14,677 nt of DNA from CAG-1000 sp964545285 (GCA_964545285.1 CAZJEW010000028.1:1-14677); one strand, 5' to 3'; positions 1 to 7,513 are shown, numbered from the stretch's first letter. A program made the numbers and translations. The notes: generated by a model from the letters alone, not told the origin.

Positions 1-894
1 CATTACTCCATCATCAGCAGCTACTATAATAATTACTATATCAGTAATTGATGCACCACGTGCTCTCATTTCAGTAAAAGCAGCATGTCCCGGAGTATCA
101 ATAAATGTTATTTTCTTTCCATCTTTTTCTACTTGATATGCTCCTATTGCTTGGGTAATACCACCAGCTTCTTTACTTGCTACATGAGTATTTCTTATAT
201 AATCTAGTAAAGTTGTTTTACCATGATCAACATGTCCCATTATGGTAACAACTGCTGGTCTTAATTCTAAATCATTTTCATTATCTGTTACAATATATTC
301 CTCGAAATTACTAATATCTGTACTTTCTTCTTTGACAAGTTCTTTATTATATTCAAGAACTAAAACACTAGCATCTTCAAAAGTTATTGCTTGAGAACTT
401 GCTATCATAAGACCCATTCCTATAAGTTTTTTAACTACATCACCTACAGGCACTTTTAATTCATCTGCTAAAGAAGATACACTCATATTTTCTTTATAAA
501 GAATAACATTTGATTCTATTTCTTCTTTGTTACTTTGTAATTTTTCTTTATTTTTATAAGCATTCTTCTTTTTTAAGCGAAAATCTTCCTTTGTTTTTTG
601 TTCTTTACTAACATCTTTCTTTTTTATTTTTATTAATGTTTCTTCTGGTTCATCTAAATCTATATTATATGCTTCAGCAACCTCTGTTGCTCTATCTTCT
701 AATTCATATTTATTTACTAATTCTTCATTAATAACATTATTAGAATCACTTCCTAATTCATTATCAAGCATAATAATAGCTTCATCATCTAATTCTTGTG
801 TTTCATTAGTATAATTAAAACCTAATGTTTTTAATTTACTAAGAACTACTTTTGGTTCTAAGTTAAGCTCTAACGCATAATCTTTAATCGTCAT
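1..894 (-). CDS. infB: Translation initiation factor IF-2, N-terminal 298 codons (cut by window edge)
   Basis: IF-2 is the GTPase that brings fMet-tRNA to the 30S subunit and promotes subunit joining. The visible part starts at an ATG behind GAAAGGAGA. An IF2-N-like helical domain (about residues 1-50) is followed by a charged linker, a second IF2-N domain (about 155-205, around SVSSLADELKVPVGDVVKKL) and the start of the G domain. G1 reads GHVDHGKT (residues 220-227) and G3 reads DTPGH (266-270). The rest of the G domain and the C-terminal fMet-tRNA-binding domains lie beyond position 1. The N-terminal region is short, as is usual in small Gram-positive genomes. It is the last visible gene of the rimP-nusA-ylxR-infB operon, 15 bp after ylxR. 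The identification is essentially certain. Confidence 0.97.
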   Translation of the reverse strand, partial: MTIKDYALELNLEPKVVLSKLKTLGFNYTNETQELDDEAIIMLDNELGSDSNNVINEELVNKYELEDRATEVAEAYNIDLDEPEETLIKIKKKDVSKEQKTKEDFRLKKKNAYKNKEKLQSNKEEIESNVILYKENMSVSSLADELKVPVGDVVKKLIGMGLMIASSQAITFEDASVLVLEYNKELVKEESTDISNFEEYIVTDNENDLELRPAVVTIMGHVDHGKTTLLDYIRNTHVASKEAGGITQAIGAYQVEKDGKKITFIDTPGHAAFTEMRARGASITDIVIIIVAADDGVM

Positions 895-909
895 ATACTT
901 ATCTCCTTT

Positions 910-1167
910 CTATAATTTGTTTTTTAATTCTTCATACACACTATCCTCTATAGATACACCTAAATGATATTCTAAAGCTTTGCCTTTTTTAGCTTTTTCA
1001 ATAACACTTAAATCTTTTTTAAGGTATGCTCCTCTTCCATTTGCTTTGTATGTATCATCAACGAATACTTTTCCTTCATTGTTTTTAACTACTCTAAGCA
1101 AATCTTTTTTTTCTAATTTTTCATGTGTTATTACACATGTTCTCATAGGAATTTTCTTAGTTTTCAT
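910..1167 (-). CDS. ylxR: YlxR/RnpM family small RNA-binding protein
   Basis: This 85-residue DUF448 protein has the family hallmarks: MRTCVITHEKLEKKDLLRVV near the N terminus and the loop GRGAYL at about residues 44-49. The family binds structured RNA; the Bacillus subtilis member has been described as a modulator of RNase P (RnpM), which I cite from memory. The start is the ATG at 1167. The ribosome site AGGTGA overlaps the TAG stop of nusA, so translation is probably coupled. The usual next gene, ylxQ (an L7Ae-like protein), is absent: infB starts 15 bp downstream. The high Lys content fits RNA binding. Confidence 0.95.
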   Translation of the reverse strand: MKTKKIPMRTCVITHEKLEKKDLLRVVKNNEGKVFVDDTYKANGRGAYLKKDLSVIEKAKKGKALEYHLGVSIEDSVYEELKNKL

Positions 1168-1174
1168 TATTCAC

Positions 1175-2281
1175 CTATCTATTTAATTCAGCATTTATAT
1201 CAGCAATTGTTTTAATATTGATAGTATATCTAGTAAGTCTACTAGCAAGTTTAATATTAATTCCTTTTTTTCCTATAGCTAAACTTAAATTTTCATCATC
1301 TGCTATAACTAAGGCTTCTTTTTTCTTTTCATCAGTAATACTTACATTCAAATTTTTAGCAGGACTTAAAGCATTAGCAATAAACTCTTCAGGATCTGAA
1401 GAATAGGCTATTAAGTCAATTCTTTCGCCATTTAATTCAGATATTATACTAGCTATTCTTCTTCCTTTTTCACCAATACAACTTCCTATTGGATCTACTT
1501 TTGGATTAGTTGAATAAACAGCCACTTTACTTCTTATACCTGCTTCACGAGCAACTCCTCTTAATTCTAATGTTCCATCACTAAACTCAGGAATTTCATT
1601 TTCAAATAATCTTTTAATGAATCCATAATGTTTTCTTGATAATAATATTAGTGGTCCTTTAGGAGTGCTTTCAATTTTAGTAATATATACTTTGATACTA
1701 GACCCCATTACTAGTTTTTCATCTGGTATTAATTCTGATTTTGGAAGAATACCTCTTGCTTTTTCTAAATCTACATAATAATTTTTAGCATCTTCCATAG
1801 CTAAAAATCCTATCATAAGTTCATCTTGTTTATCAGAAAAACTATTCATTATCTTTTCACGTTCTGCTTCTCTGATTTTTTGAAGTACAACTTGTTTAGC
1901 AACAGAAATAGCAACTCTACCAAAATCTTTAGGAGTAACTTCTTCAAGTATTTCATCTCCTATTTGATATTCTTTGTTCATTTTTTTAGCATCGCTTATA
2001 GTCATTTCATTTAAATAATCATGAGATACTTTAACTTCACCAGTTTCTTCATCTATGTCATCATCATCATCTTTATAATCATCTACTATACTTGTTACTT
2101 TAAATACTTTAATTTCTCCAGTATTTTCATCGATTAATACTCTACTTGTATAATCAGCTTTTTCGTTTTTACGAAATGCAGTAGATAAAGCAGCTTGCAT
2201 AGCTTCAATAACTACTTCTTTATCAATACCTTTCTCACTAGATACAAAATCTAATGCCTTTTTAAACTCTTTATTGTTCAT
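1175..2281 (-). CDS. nusA: Transcription termination/antitermination factor NusA
   Basis: NusA binds RNA polymerase and nascent RNA and modulates pausing, intrinsic termination and antitermination. The 368-residue length is normal for Gram-positive NusA, which lacks the acidic C-terminal repeats of E. coli. In order: N-terminal polymerase-binding domain (about 1-125), S1 domain (about 150-217, ending LLSRKH), KH1 with GEKG, the conserved DPEEFIANALSPA stretch, and KH2 with IGKKGINIKLASRLT. A GTG six bases upstream at 2287 is in frame, but AGGGAG at 2291-2296 lies 9 nt before the ATG at 2281 and only 3 nt before that GTG, so I chose ATG. The gene overlaps the 3' end of rimP by 11 bp, a sign of coupled translation. 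Confidence 0.96.
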   Translation of the reverse strand: MNNKEFKKALDFVSSEKGIDKEVVIEAMQAALSTAFRKNEKADYTSRVLIDENTGEIKVFKVTSIVDDYKDDDDDIDEETGEVKVSHDYLNEMTISDAKKMNKEYQIGDEILEEVTPKDFGRVAISVAKQVVLQKIREAEREKIMNSFSDKQDELMIGFLAMEDAKNYYVDLEKARGILPKSELIPDEKLVMGSSIKVYITKIESTPKGPLILLSRKHYGFIKRLFENEIPEFSDGTLELRGVAREAGIRSKVAVYSTNPKVDPIGSCIGEKGRRIASIISELNGERIDLIAYSSDPEEFIANALSPAKNLNVSITDEKKKEALVIADDENLSLAIGKKGINIKLASRLTRYTINIKTIADINAELNR

Positions 2282-2525
2282 TATCACTCACTCCCTTGCT
2301 TCCAACATCTAAAACATATTCACTTAAATCCAAATCTAAATCATCTATTATTGGGTTAACTATTTTAGTAGCTTTAACGCACATATTAACATCTACTTCT
2401 TTTTCACTTGTAATAGTTACAAATAATGTTTTCTCTCCATCTTCAGTTCCAAGATGAACGCTATCTAATATTATCCCTTCTTTTTCTAATGGCTCTTTAA
2501 CAGCATTATATACTTTTTCTTCCAT
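2271..2525 (-). CDS. rimP: Single-domain RimP-like ribosome maturation factor (C-terminal domain absent)
   Basis: RimP normally has about 150 residues in two domains and assists 30S subunit maturation. This protein has only 84 residues. It matches the N-terminal domain: a start helix, the strand LFVTITSEKEVDVNMCVKATK, and the end SEYVLDVGSKGVSDNEQ. The end corresponds to the family's EVSSPGxxRPL turn but is degenerate. The C-terminal SH3-like domain is missing, and nusA begins inside the last codons, so there is no room for it. AAGGAGGAG stands 2-4 nt before the ATG. First position in the nusA operon supports the assignment. Whether the half protein still matures ribosomes cannot be read from sequence. 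Confidence 0.85.
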   Translation of the reverse strand: MEEKVYNAVKEPLEKEGIILDSVHLGTEDGEKTLFVTITSEKEVDVNMCVKATKIVNPIIDDLDLDLSEYVLDVGSKGVSDNEQ

Positions 2526-2547
2526 ATCTCCTCCTTACCGAAATTAA

Positions 2548-2568
2548 AGAGTGGGTTTGTCCCACTCT
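2548..2568 (-). promoter_or_regulatory. Hairpin in the rimP-nusA operon leader
   Basis: A perfect 8-bp stem (AGAGTGGG / CCCACTCT) with a 5-nt loop lies between the predicted transcription start and the rimP ribosome site. On the transcript it is followed by the T-rich run TTTAATTT, too poor for a confident terminator. It could be an attenuator, a NusA-responsive element or a 5' mRNA stabiliser. NusA autoregulation is known in other bacteria, but nothing here proves it. Confidence 0.6.
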
Positions 2569-2586
2569 CTCGTTGTCAATACCCGT

Positions 2587-2615
2587 ATTATAGCATAATA
2601 AACTACACCTTACAA
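2587..2615 (-). promoter_or_regulatory. Sigma-A promoter of the rimP-nusA-ylxR-infB operon
   Basis: Read on the minus strand: -35 TTGTAA (2610-2615), a 17-bp spacer and -10 TATAAT (2587-2592), the last preceded by TGC, an extended -10. The start should fall near 2580, giving a leader of about 55 nt with the hairpin at 2548-2568. Confidence 0.8.
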
Positions 2616-2636
2616 GTAATAATATGAACAAAACAT

Positions 2637-2662
2637 AAAAAAAATTAAGAATAAATCTTAAT
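2637..2662 (-). terminator. Intrinsic terminator of the zinc-ribbon gene
   Basis: The 7-bp stem ATTAAGA / TCTTAAT has a 5-nt loop and is followed by seven T on the minus strand (2637-2643). The TAA stop of the zinc-ribbon gene is part of the upstream arm, so gene end and terminator overlap. Confidence 0.75.
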
Positions 2663-2825
2663 CTCTTCTATTATTTCTATTATTTTTCTTAGCTTGTCTA
2701 CATTCTTTACATCTAGATGGTTCTTTATCAAAATTCATTTTTTTATAGAATTCTTGATCACGAACAGTAAATACAAATTCTTTTCCACAATCTTTACATT
2801 TAATAGTTTTGTCTTTTAAATCCAT
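2658..2825 (-). CDS. Small zinc-ribbon protein (zf-trcl type), 55 residues
   Basis: The protein starts at an ATG behind AAGGAGGA. It has two CxxC pairs, CKDC at residues 10-13 and CKEC at 39-42, spaced as in the short 'probable zinc-ribbon' family with the RDQEFY motif between them (residues 22-27). The tail AKKNNRNNRRD is basic and could bind nucleic acid. Zinc binding follows from the four cysteines; no cellular role is established for this family that I know of. It has its own promoter and terminator, so it is a single-gene transcript between the nusA operon and the ABC operon. Confidence 0.85.
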   Translation of the reverse strand: MDLKDKTIKCKDCGKEFVFTVRDQEFYKKMNFDKEPSRCKECRQAKKNNRNNRRD

Positions 2826-2899
2826 TACAAATCCTCCTTTTTGATATAAAATTATTAGGAATACAACAGATTCAATAACAAATAATTTAAATCAAATAG

Positions 2900-2905
2900 A
2901 TTGTA
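2900..2905 (-). promoter_or_regulatory. Probable extended -10 promoter of the zinc-ribbon gene
   Basis: The minus strand reads TGGTACAAT, an extended -10 box. The -35 region 17 bp upstream (TAGCAT) is poor. The implied start near 2893 gives a 5' leader of about 68 nt. The stretch 2826-2971 holds nothing else I can support. Confidence 0.5.
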
Positions 2906-2971
2906 CCACATTTTTTATAGAAATGCTAGTCATTTATTAATATTTTTTTAAGATATTAAAAATACCCTATT

Positions 2972-3766
2972 TTATATTCTTGACATCATTAAATTACCTG
3001 AATTATATCTTTTCAATCCTTTATTAAATAATATGTAAGCTAATGAAAATAATCCTATAGCAAATGGTATTATAATTAATATTAATATATATTTTGATTC
3101 AATAATAACTTTAATTGGTAAATATATTGAAAAAGCAACTGGTACTAAAGTCATAAATAGCCATTTAGTTCTTTCACTAAATATCCCATCAGGGTATGTA
3201 GCTACATTTACAATAGCACTTTCCATTGCAACAGCAAAATCCTCTACGTTTCCAAATGCAAATGATAAACTATGATAGATTATCAATATACTTATAGTAA
3301 TAATTGTTCCAGTAATTGCAAATAGTATAAATAATAACCAAGTAATAATATTAGCTTTGATAAATATTAATATTATAAATCCATAAAGAATATCTCCTAA
3401 AGCAGATACTTTCATTTTAGAAGAAGTTACATATATAAGTGTATCTTTTGGTTGTACTAGGAATGCATCTAATTTACCATACATAATCAATGTTGACAAA
3501 GAAGAAGCATTATCAAAAAACGCATGAGAAAATCCATATATTGATGCAGCTAATCCCCATAAAAGAAGTATTTCTTTAAATCCATATCCGCCTATATTAT
3601 CTCTTAAAGAAAATAATACAACCCATTGTAAAATCATTATAGCATTATTAAAAATCATACCTATTATTTGACTAACAAAAGATATTTTATTATCCATAGC
3701 TCTTAATAAATTATATTTGAAGCACATAAATATTAATTTAATATGCTTCTTAACCTCCGTTAACAC
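2972..3766 (-). CDS. ABC-2 family permease, second membrane subunit
   Basis: The 264-residue integral membrane protein has about six hydrophobic segments, among them AIMILQWVVLFSL, LLLWGLAASIYGF, ITWLLFILFAITGTIITISI and YILILIIIPFAIGLF. With the preceding permease and ATPase it forms the three-gene set known as COG4586/COG4587/COG3694, whose cyanobacterial members export viologens; the substrate here is unknown. The start is uncertain. The frame opens at GTG 3766, overlapping the previous gene by 17 bp, but the best ribosome site, GGAGGT at 3753-3758, lies downstream of that GTG and would suit the ATT at 3742; the first ATG is residue 14. No intrinsic terminator follows the TAA. Confidence 0.85.
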   Translation of the reverse strand: MLTEVKKHIKLIFMCFKYNLLRAMDNKISFVSQIIGMIFNNAIMILQWVVLFSLRDNIGGYGFKEILLLWGLAASIYGFSHAFFDNASSLSTLIMYGKLDAFLVQPKDTLIYVTSSKMKVSALGDILYGFIILIFIKANIITWLLFILFAITGTIITISILIIYHSLSFAFGNVEDFAVAMESAIVNVATYPDGIFSERTKWLFMTLVPVAFSIYLPIKVIIESKYILILIIIPFAIGLFSLAYILFNKGLKRYNSGNLMMSRI

Positions 3767-4538
3767 TTAATCTTTTCACTCCCTTTCCATATACTAAAAA
3801 ACATAATATTCCTAGTATTAATAAATATCCTATTTGAAATACAATTATATTTAAAAATTCTTCAACACTAAAATCAACAAACATTTTAGTTGGTGCATAT
3901 GTAGTACTATAAATAGGACTATACTTGATAATAGGTTGAAGATAAGATGGGAATAATTCTATTGGAAACATTATACCAACTATAAGTACAAATTTTTCAT
4001 AAATCCAAAAGAAAGGATCATTATCTTCTACCCAAAATGCTAGTAATGATATTAAAATATATAATAATGCAGTTACTAATGAAGAAAGAATTAAAGATAC
4101 TAATATGAAAGGTATACTTTCTAAAGTAAAGAAATCTGGAATACCTATAATAATCAAACTAATGATTATGCCTGAAATACCATATACAACAATAGATACT
4201 ATTGTTTCACCAACATATTTACTTAATAAATACCATATATAATGAAAAGGTTTATTAATGTTATAAGCTATTTTACCACTTTTAATATCTTCAGTTAATT
4301 CTCTTCTCATCTTTTTTGGTCTTATAGCAAACCAAGTTATTTCAGTAATAGCTAAATACCACGACATCTGTTTTAATGAATATCCAGCGATTAAATCTGT
4401 ATCAGAATACATATATTTCCATAAGTTTAGAAATATAAATATTAATATTGCATATGATATTAAACTACCTAACATATTAAATACATATTGCATCTTCTCT
4501 AATATAACCATTTTAGTTATAAATAGATACTTTTTCAT
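3750..4538 (-). CDS. ABC-2 family permease, first membrane subunit
   Basis: The 262-residue protein has about six membrane segments, such as ISYAILIFIFLNLW near residues 27-40, ETIVSIVVYGISGIIISLIII and the C-terminal IVFQIGYLLILGILCFLVYG. The cytoplasmic stretch DIKSGKIAYNINKPF matches the conserved loop of the COG4587 permease. The ATG overlaps the TGA of the ATPase gene as ATGA, and an AAGGA-like site lies inside the end of that gene, so the two are translationally coupled. It probably pairs with the next permease as a heterodimeric channel powered by the upstream ATPase. Confidence 0.88.
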   Translation of the reverse strand: MKKYLFITKMVILEKMQYVFNMLGSLISYAILIFIFLNLWKYMYSDTDLIAGYSLKQMSWYLAITEITWFAIRPKKMRRELTEDIKSGKIAYNINKPFHYIWYLLSKYVGETIVSIVVYGISGIIISLIIIGIPDFFTLESIPFILVSLILSSLVTALLYILISLLAFWVEDNDPFFWIYEKFVLIVGIMFPIELFPSYLQPIIKYSPIYSTTYAPTKMFVDFSVEEFLNIIVFQIGYLLILGILCFLVYGKGVKRLSVNGG

Positions 4539-5518
4539 TTCTTCACATCCTTATATATAGAAGATATTATATCTTCCAAAGGTGTATTAGATATATTTAT
4601 ATCCACTATTTTAGAAGTATCTAATAAATTTAATGCATCCATTACAGTTTTCTTATTAGTATCTATTTCAAGTTTTAAATTATACCCTTTATCTTTTAAT
4701 ATTTTAATGCCATTTATATCATCTAAATTAACTTTTTCAGTCATTTTAACTTCAATTATTTTTTTATCCATATAATTATATTTTAAATGATCCATGCTTT
4801 CATCCATAACCATTTCACCATTATTAATAATTATTACTCTTTTACATAATTTTTCTATATCACCTACATCATGGCTAGTTAAAAAAACTGTTGTTTTATA
4901 TTCTTTATTTAATCTTTTAATTAAAGTTCTAATATTTTCTTTAACAACTGGATCTAAACCTATAGTAGGCTCATCTAAAAATAATATATCTGGTTTATGT
5001 ATTAATGAACAAGCTATTTCACATTTAATTCTTTGACCTAATGATAGATTCTTAACTGGTGTATACATTATTTCATTAAGTTCTAAAATTACATTTAACT
5101 CTTCTATCCTTTTTTCTATAACAGAATCTTCTAAATCATAAATAGTACCAAAAAATTTAAAATTATCATATGGAGGTAAATGCATCCATAATTGTTCTTT
5201 TTGGCCGAACACAGTACCTATCTTATAAGAAAGAGCTTTTCTATTTTTAGTAGGATCTATTCCAAGAACGCTAATACTTCCACTATCAGGATATAATATA
5301 CCTGTAAGCATTTTAATAGTAGTAGATTTTCCTGCTCCATTAGGTCCAATAAAAGCTATCAATTCTCCTTTTTCTATTTCAAAATTTATTCCTTTAACAG
5401 CATTAATAGTTTTATATTTAGGTTTAAAAATAGATTTAATGCTACCCTTAAAACCTGCTTCTTTTATTTTAACTTTAAATTTCTTTTTTAAATTTTTTAC
5501 TTTAATTACTGTTTCCAT
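4535..5518 (-). CDS. ABC transporter ATPase, ABC-2 exporter type (COG4586-like)
   Basis: The 327-residue nucleotide-binding subunit energises the two downstream permeases. Motifs: Walker A GPNGAGKST (58-66), Q-loop Gln106, signature LSLGQ (158-162), Walker B ILFLDE (178-183) and H-loop His216. The long insertion before Walker A (KIKEAGFKGSIKSIF) and a C-terminal extension of about 100 residues are typical of the COG4586 subfamily. A GTG nine bases upstream (5527) is in frame, but AAAGGAAG is 8 nt before the ATG at 5518 and touches the GTG, so ATG is preferred. The gene lies 17 bp after the exporter gene and ends with TGA, direct evidence that TGA is a stop in this organism. Confidence 0.93.
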   Translation of the reverse strand: METVIKVKNLKKKFKVKIKEAGFKGSIKSIFKPKYKTINAVKGINFEIEKGELIAFIGPNGAGKSTTIKMLTGILYPDSGSISVLGIDPTKNRKALSYKIGTVFGQKEQLWMHLPPYDNFKFFGTIYDLEDSVIEKRIEELNVILELNEIMYTPVKNLSLGQRIKCEIACSLIHKPDILFLDEPTIGLDPVVKENIRTLIKRLNKEYKTTVFLTSHDVGDIEKLCKRVIIINNGEMVMDESMDHLKYNYMDKKIIEVKMTEKVNLDDINGIKILKDKGYNLKLEIDTNKKTVMDALNLLDTSKIVDINISNTPLEDIISSIYKDVKK

Positions 5519-5535
5519 ATTTATCACTTCCTTTA

Positions 5536-7266
5536 TTATACAATAGCTGTTTCAGGATTATATAAATTTTTATAAAGTTTACATCTGTTCATAAGTTCAT
5601 TATGATTTCCTTTATCAAGTACTTTTCCTTCATCTATTATGTATATTATATCAGCATCCATAATTGTTGACAATCTATGAGCAACAATTATTATAGTATG
5701 ATCTTTAACTAAATTATCTATTGTTCTTTTAATATATTCTTGACTTTCATTATCTAAAGCACTTGTAGCTTCATCAAATAATATAATTTTAGTATTCTTA
5801 ATTAATGTTCTAGCAATAGCTAATCTTTGCTTTTGTCCACCACTTAAATTAACACCACCTTCACCTATTAATGTATTATATTTATTAGGTAAAGATTCAA
5901 TGTAATCATCAATACATGCTTTTTTACATGCAGACTTAATATCTTTCAATTCAATATTTGGATAAACCATTTCAAAATTTTCTTTAATTGTTTTATTAAA
6001 TATATATGGATTTTGTCTAATAATAGATATATTATTTCTAAGGGATTCTTCCGTTAAATCTTTTATATTAATATTATCAATACAAATATCACCATCATAA
6101 TTATCAAAATATCTAAGTAATAGATTAAATAAGGTACTTTTCCCTTGACCTGATTTTCCTACTATAGCTATTTTCTTATTAGGAATTATATTTAAATTAA
6201 GATTATTTAATACAGGATAATCCTTATTTGTATAACAAAATTTAATATTATTAAAACTAATATTACCTTTAGAAAATAAAGATTTAGTTCCATATATTTC
6301 ATCATTATATAATCTATTATTAACTATTTCATCCATTCTTTTTAAAGAAACAATTACTTTCTTATAATTAATACCAAAATCACTAATGCTTTCTACAGCA
6401 TCATCTATTCTCCATATATACATTTCCATCATAATAAATATTTCGAATGTTACATTTCCAATAAAGAATAAATATGCTACAGTACCTAATGTAATAGTTT
6501 CAAATATTAAATATGCTAAAAGTATTAAATAATTATACATATATTCAGTTTTTCTTTGTTCTTTTTGTTTTGTAAATAAATTTTCTACATTATTTTTAAC
6601 TATTTCATATACTTTAGATTTAATACCCAAAGCTTTTACTTCTCTTATTCCATTTAGTATTTGAAATGTTTCTTTAACATGACTATCATTTAATTTCTTA
6701 ATATCTTCTTGATTCTTTTCTATTTTAGGATAATATACATTTGAAAGTAAATATATTACTATTACAAATATAACTAATTCTATAGTAACAATATAAGATA
6801 CCTTATAAGATATGAATACAACTATACTAGCAGCAACTAATCTTGAAATCATTTTAATAAGTCTTCCTAAAGTATCAATAATCTTATCCGGATCATTGTA
6901 TATTCTGTTAGATAATTCACCTACACTCTTTTCTTCAAAAGCAATTTCAGGAAGATTAATAATTTTTTTAAATAATTCTTTGCTGGCTAAATTCATGAAT
7001 TTAGCTTCTAAATAGTTATAACAATAATCTTTTGGATATGTAAATATTATATTTATTAAAACTGCCATTCCTTCCCAAATAAGAAAGAATATTAAAAAAT
7101 TACTCCAATCTTTATTGCTTAAAAATGTTAGAGCTTTACTATAAAATATAGGATATAACATTTGTTGAAAACATATAAGTGATGTAAGAAAAATAAATAT
7201 AAATAATTTAAATTTGTCTTTTTTAAAATATCTAAATAATACTTTAAAATATTTAAGGTCTTTCAT
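5536..7266 (-). CDS. ABC exporter half-transporter (MsbA/LmrA type, membrane domain fused to ATPase)
   Basis: The 576-residue protein has an N-terminal six-helix membrane domain (about residues 20-300) and a C-terminal ATPase domain (about 335-576): Walker A GKSGQGKST (370-378), Q-loop Gln418, signature LSGGQ (474-478), Walker B with Asp498-Glu499 and H-loop His530. All catalytic positions are intact. As the only fused half-transporter in the operon it presumably works as a homodimer exporting a drug, lipid or peptide; the substrate cannot be read. AAAGGAGG precedes the ATG at 7266, better than the in-frame start at 7302, which lies inside a terminator hairpin. The gene follows a leader peptide and an intrinsic terminator, suggesting attenuation control. 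Its neighbours make it the first structural gene of a four-gene export operon. Confidence 0.93.
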   Translation of the reverse strand: MKDLKYFKVLFRYFKKDKFKLFIFIFLTSLICFQQMLYPIFYSKALTFLSNKDWSNFLIFFLIWEGMAVLINIIFTYPKDYCYNYLEAKFMNLASKELFKKIINLPEIAFEEKSVGELSNRIYNDPDKIIDTLGRLIKMISRLVAASIVVFISYKVSYIVTIELVIFVIVIYLLSNVYYPKIEKNQEDIKKLNDSHVKETFQILNGIREVKALGIKSKVYEIVKNNVENLFTKQKEQRKTEYMYNYLILLAYLIFETITLGTVAYLFFIGNVTFEIFIMMEMYIWRIDDAVESISDFGINYKKVIVSLKRMDEIVNNRLYNDEIYGTKSLFSKGNISFNNIKFCYTNKDYPVLNNLNLNIIPNKKIAIVGKSGQGKSTLFNLLLRYFDNYDGDICIDNINIKDLTEESLRNNISIIRQNPYIFNKTIKENFEMVYPNIELKDIKSACKKACIDDYIESLPNKYNTLIGEGGVNLSGGQKQRLAIARTLIKNTKIILFDEATSALDNESQEYIKRTIDNLVKDHTIIIVAHRLSTIMDADIIYIIDEGKVLDKGNHNELMNRCKLYKNLYNPETAIV

Positions 7267-7287
7267 AAAAGATCCTCCTTTCATTAA

Positions 7288-7313
7288 AAAATAGTTACAC
7301 AAGCAACTATTTT
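7288..7313 (-). terminator. Intrinsic terminator in the leader of the ABC operon (candidate attenuator)
   Basis: The transcript would fold AAAATAGTTGC / GTAACTATTTT (11 pairs with one G-U) around the loop TTGT and run into six T, ending a few bases before the ribosome site AAAGGAGG of the exporter gene. The 5' arm contains AATAGT, which can instead pair with ACTATT at the end of the leader-peptide ORF (7340-7345), a possible antiterminator. Confidence 0.7.
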
Positions 7314-7337
7314 AAAAATCAAGGTATTTAATTTATC

Positions 7338-7418
7338 TTAATAGTATGTGGGAATTATCCCATATAAATAATTACTTATGCATTTCATTGTTTGAATTCT
7401 TTTTTTATATTTTGTCAT
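7338..7418 (-). CDS. 26-residue leader peptide upstream of the ABC exporter
   Basis: This short ORF starts at an ATG 7 nt after AAGGAG and begins MTKYKKRIQTMKCIS; the C-terminal end is hydrophobic and aromatic (YLYGIIPTYY). It lies between a strong promoter and an intrinsic terminator, directly before a transporter gene. That is the architecture of ribosome-mediated attenuators such as the bmrB leader of the B. subtilis multidrug exporter bmrCD. The bases over the ribosome site (GTGGGAAT, 7419-7426) are the exact reverse complement of bases near the ORF end (ATTCCCAC, 7348-7355), so the site could also be masked by folding. Alternatively the peptide is itself an exported signal or bacteriocin. 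I know no homologue. Confidence 0.6.
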   Translation of the reverse strand: MTKYKKRIQTMKCISNYLYGIIPTYY

Positions 7419-7453
7419 ATTCCCACTCCTTTCTTTTGATTGAATTCATATAT

Positions 7454-7482
7454 AAAATAACACATGTTTCGTATATTGTCAA
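7454..7482 (-). promoter_or_regulatory. Promoter of the leader peptide-ABC operon, with possible operators
   Basis: Minus strand: consensus -35 TTGACA (7477-7482), a 17-bp spacer and -10 TATTTT (7454-7459) with an upstream TGT (extended -10). The spacer holds AACATGTGTT, arms of 4 bp around TG. Just upstream, GTTAACC and GGTTGAC form an imperfect inverted repeat around six A that overlaps the -35. Either could be a repressor site. Confidence 0.75.
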
Positions 7483-7513
7483 CCTTTTTTGGTTAACATA
7501 ATAATCATTAAAA

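Noticed and set aside
2937..2959. Inverted repeat TTAATAT / ATATTAA after the last ABC permease as a terminator
   Set aside because: It is pure A/T with a 9-nt loop and no T-run follows on the minus strand, so it is expected by chance in this composition.
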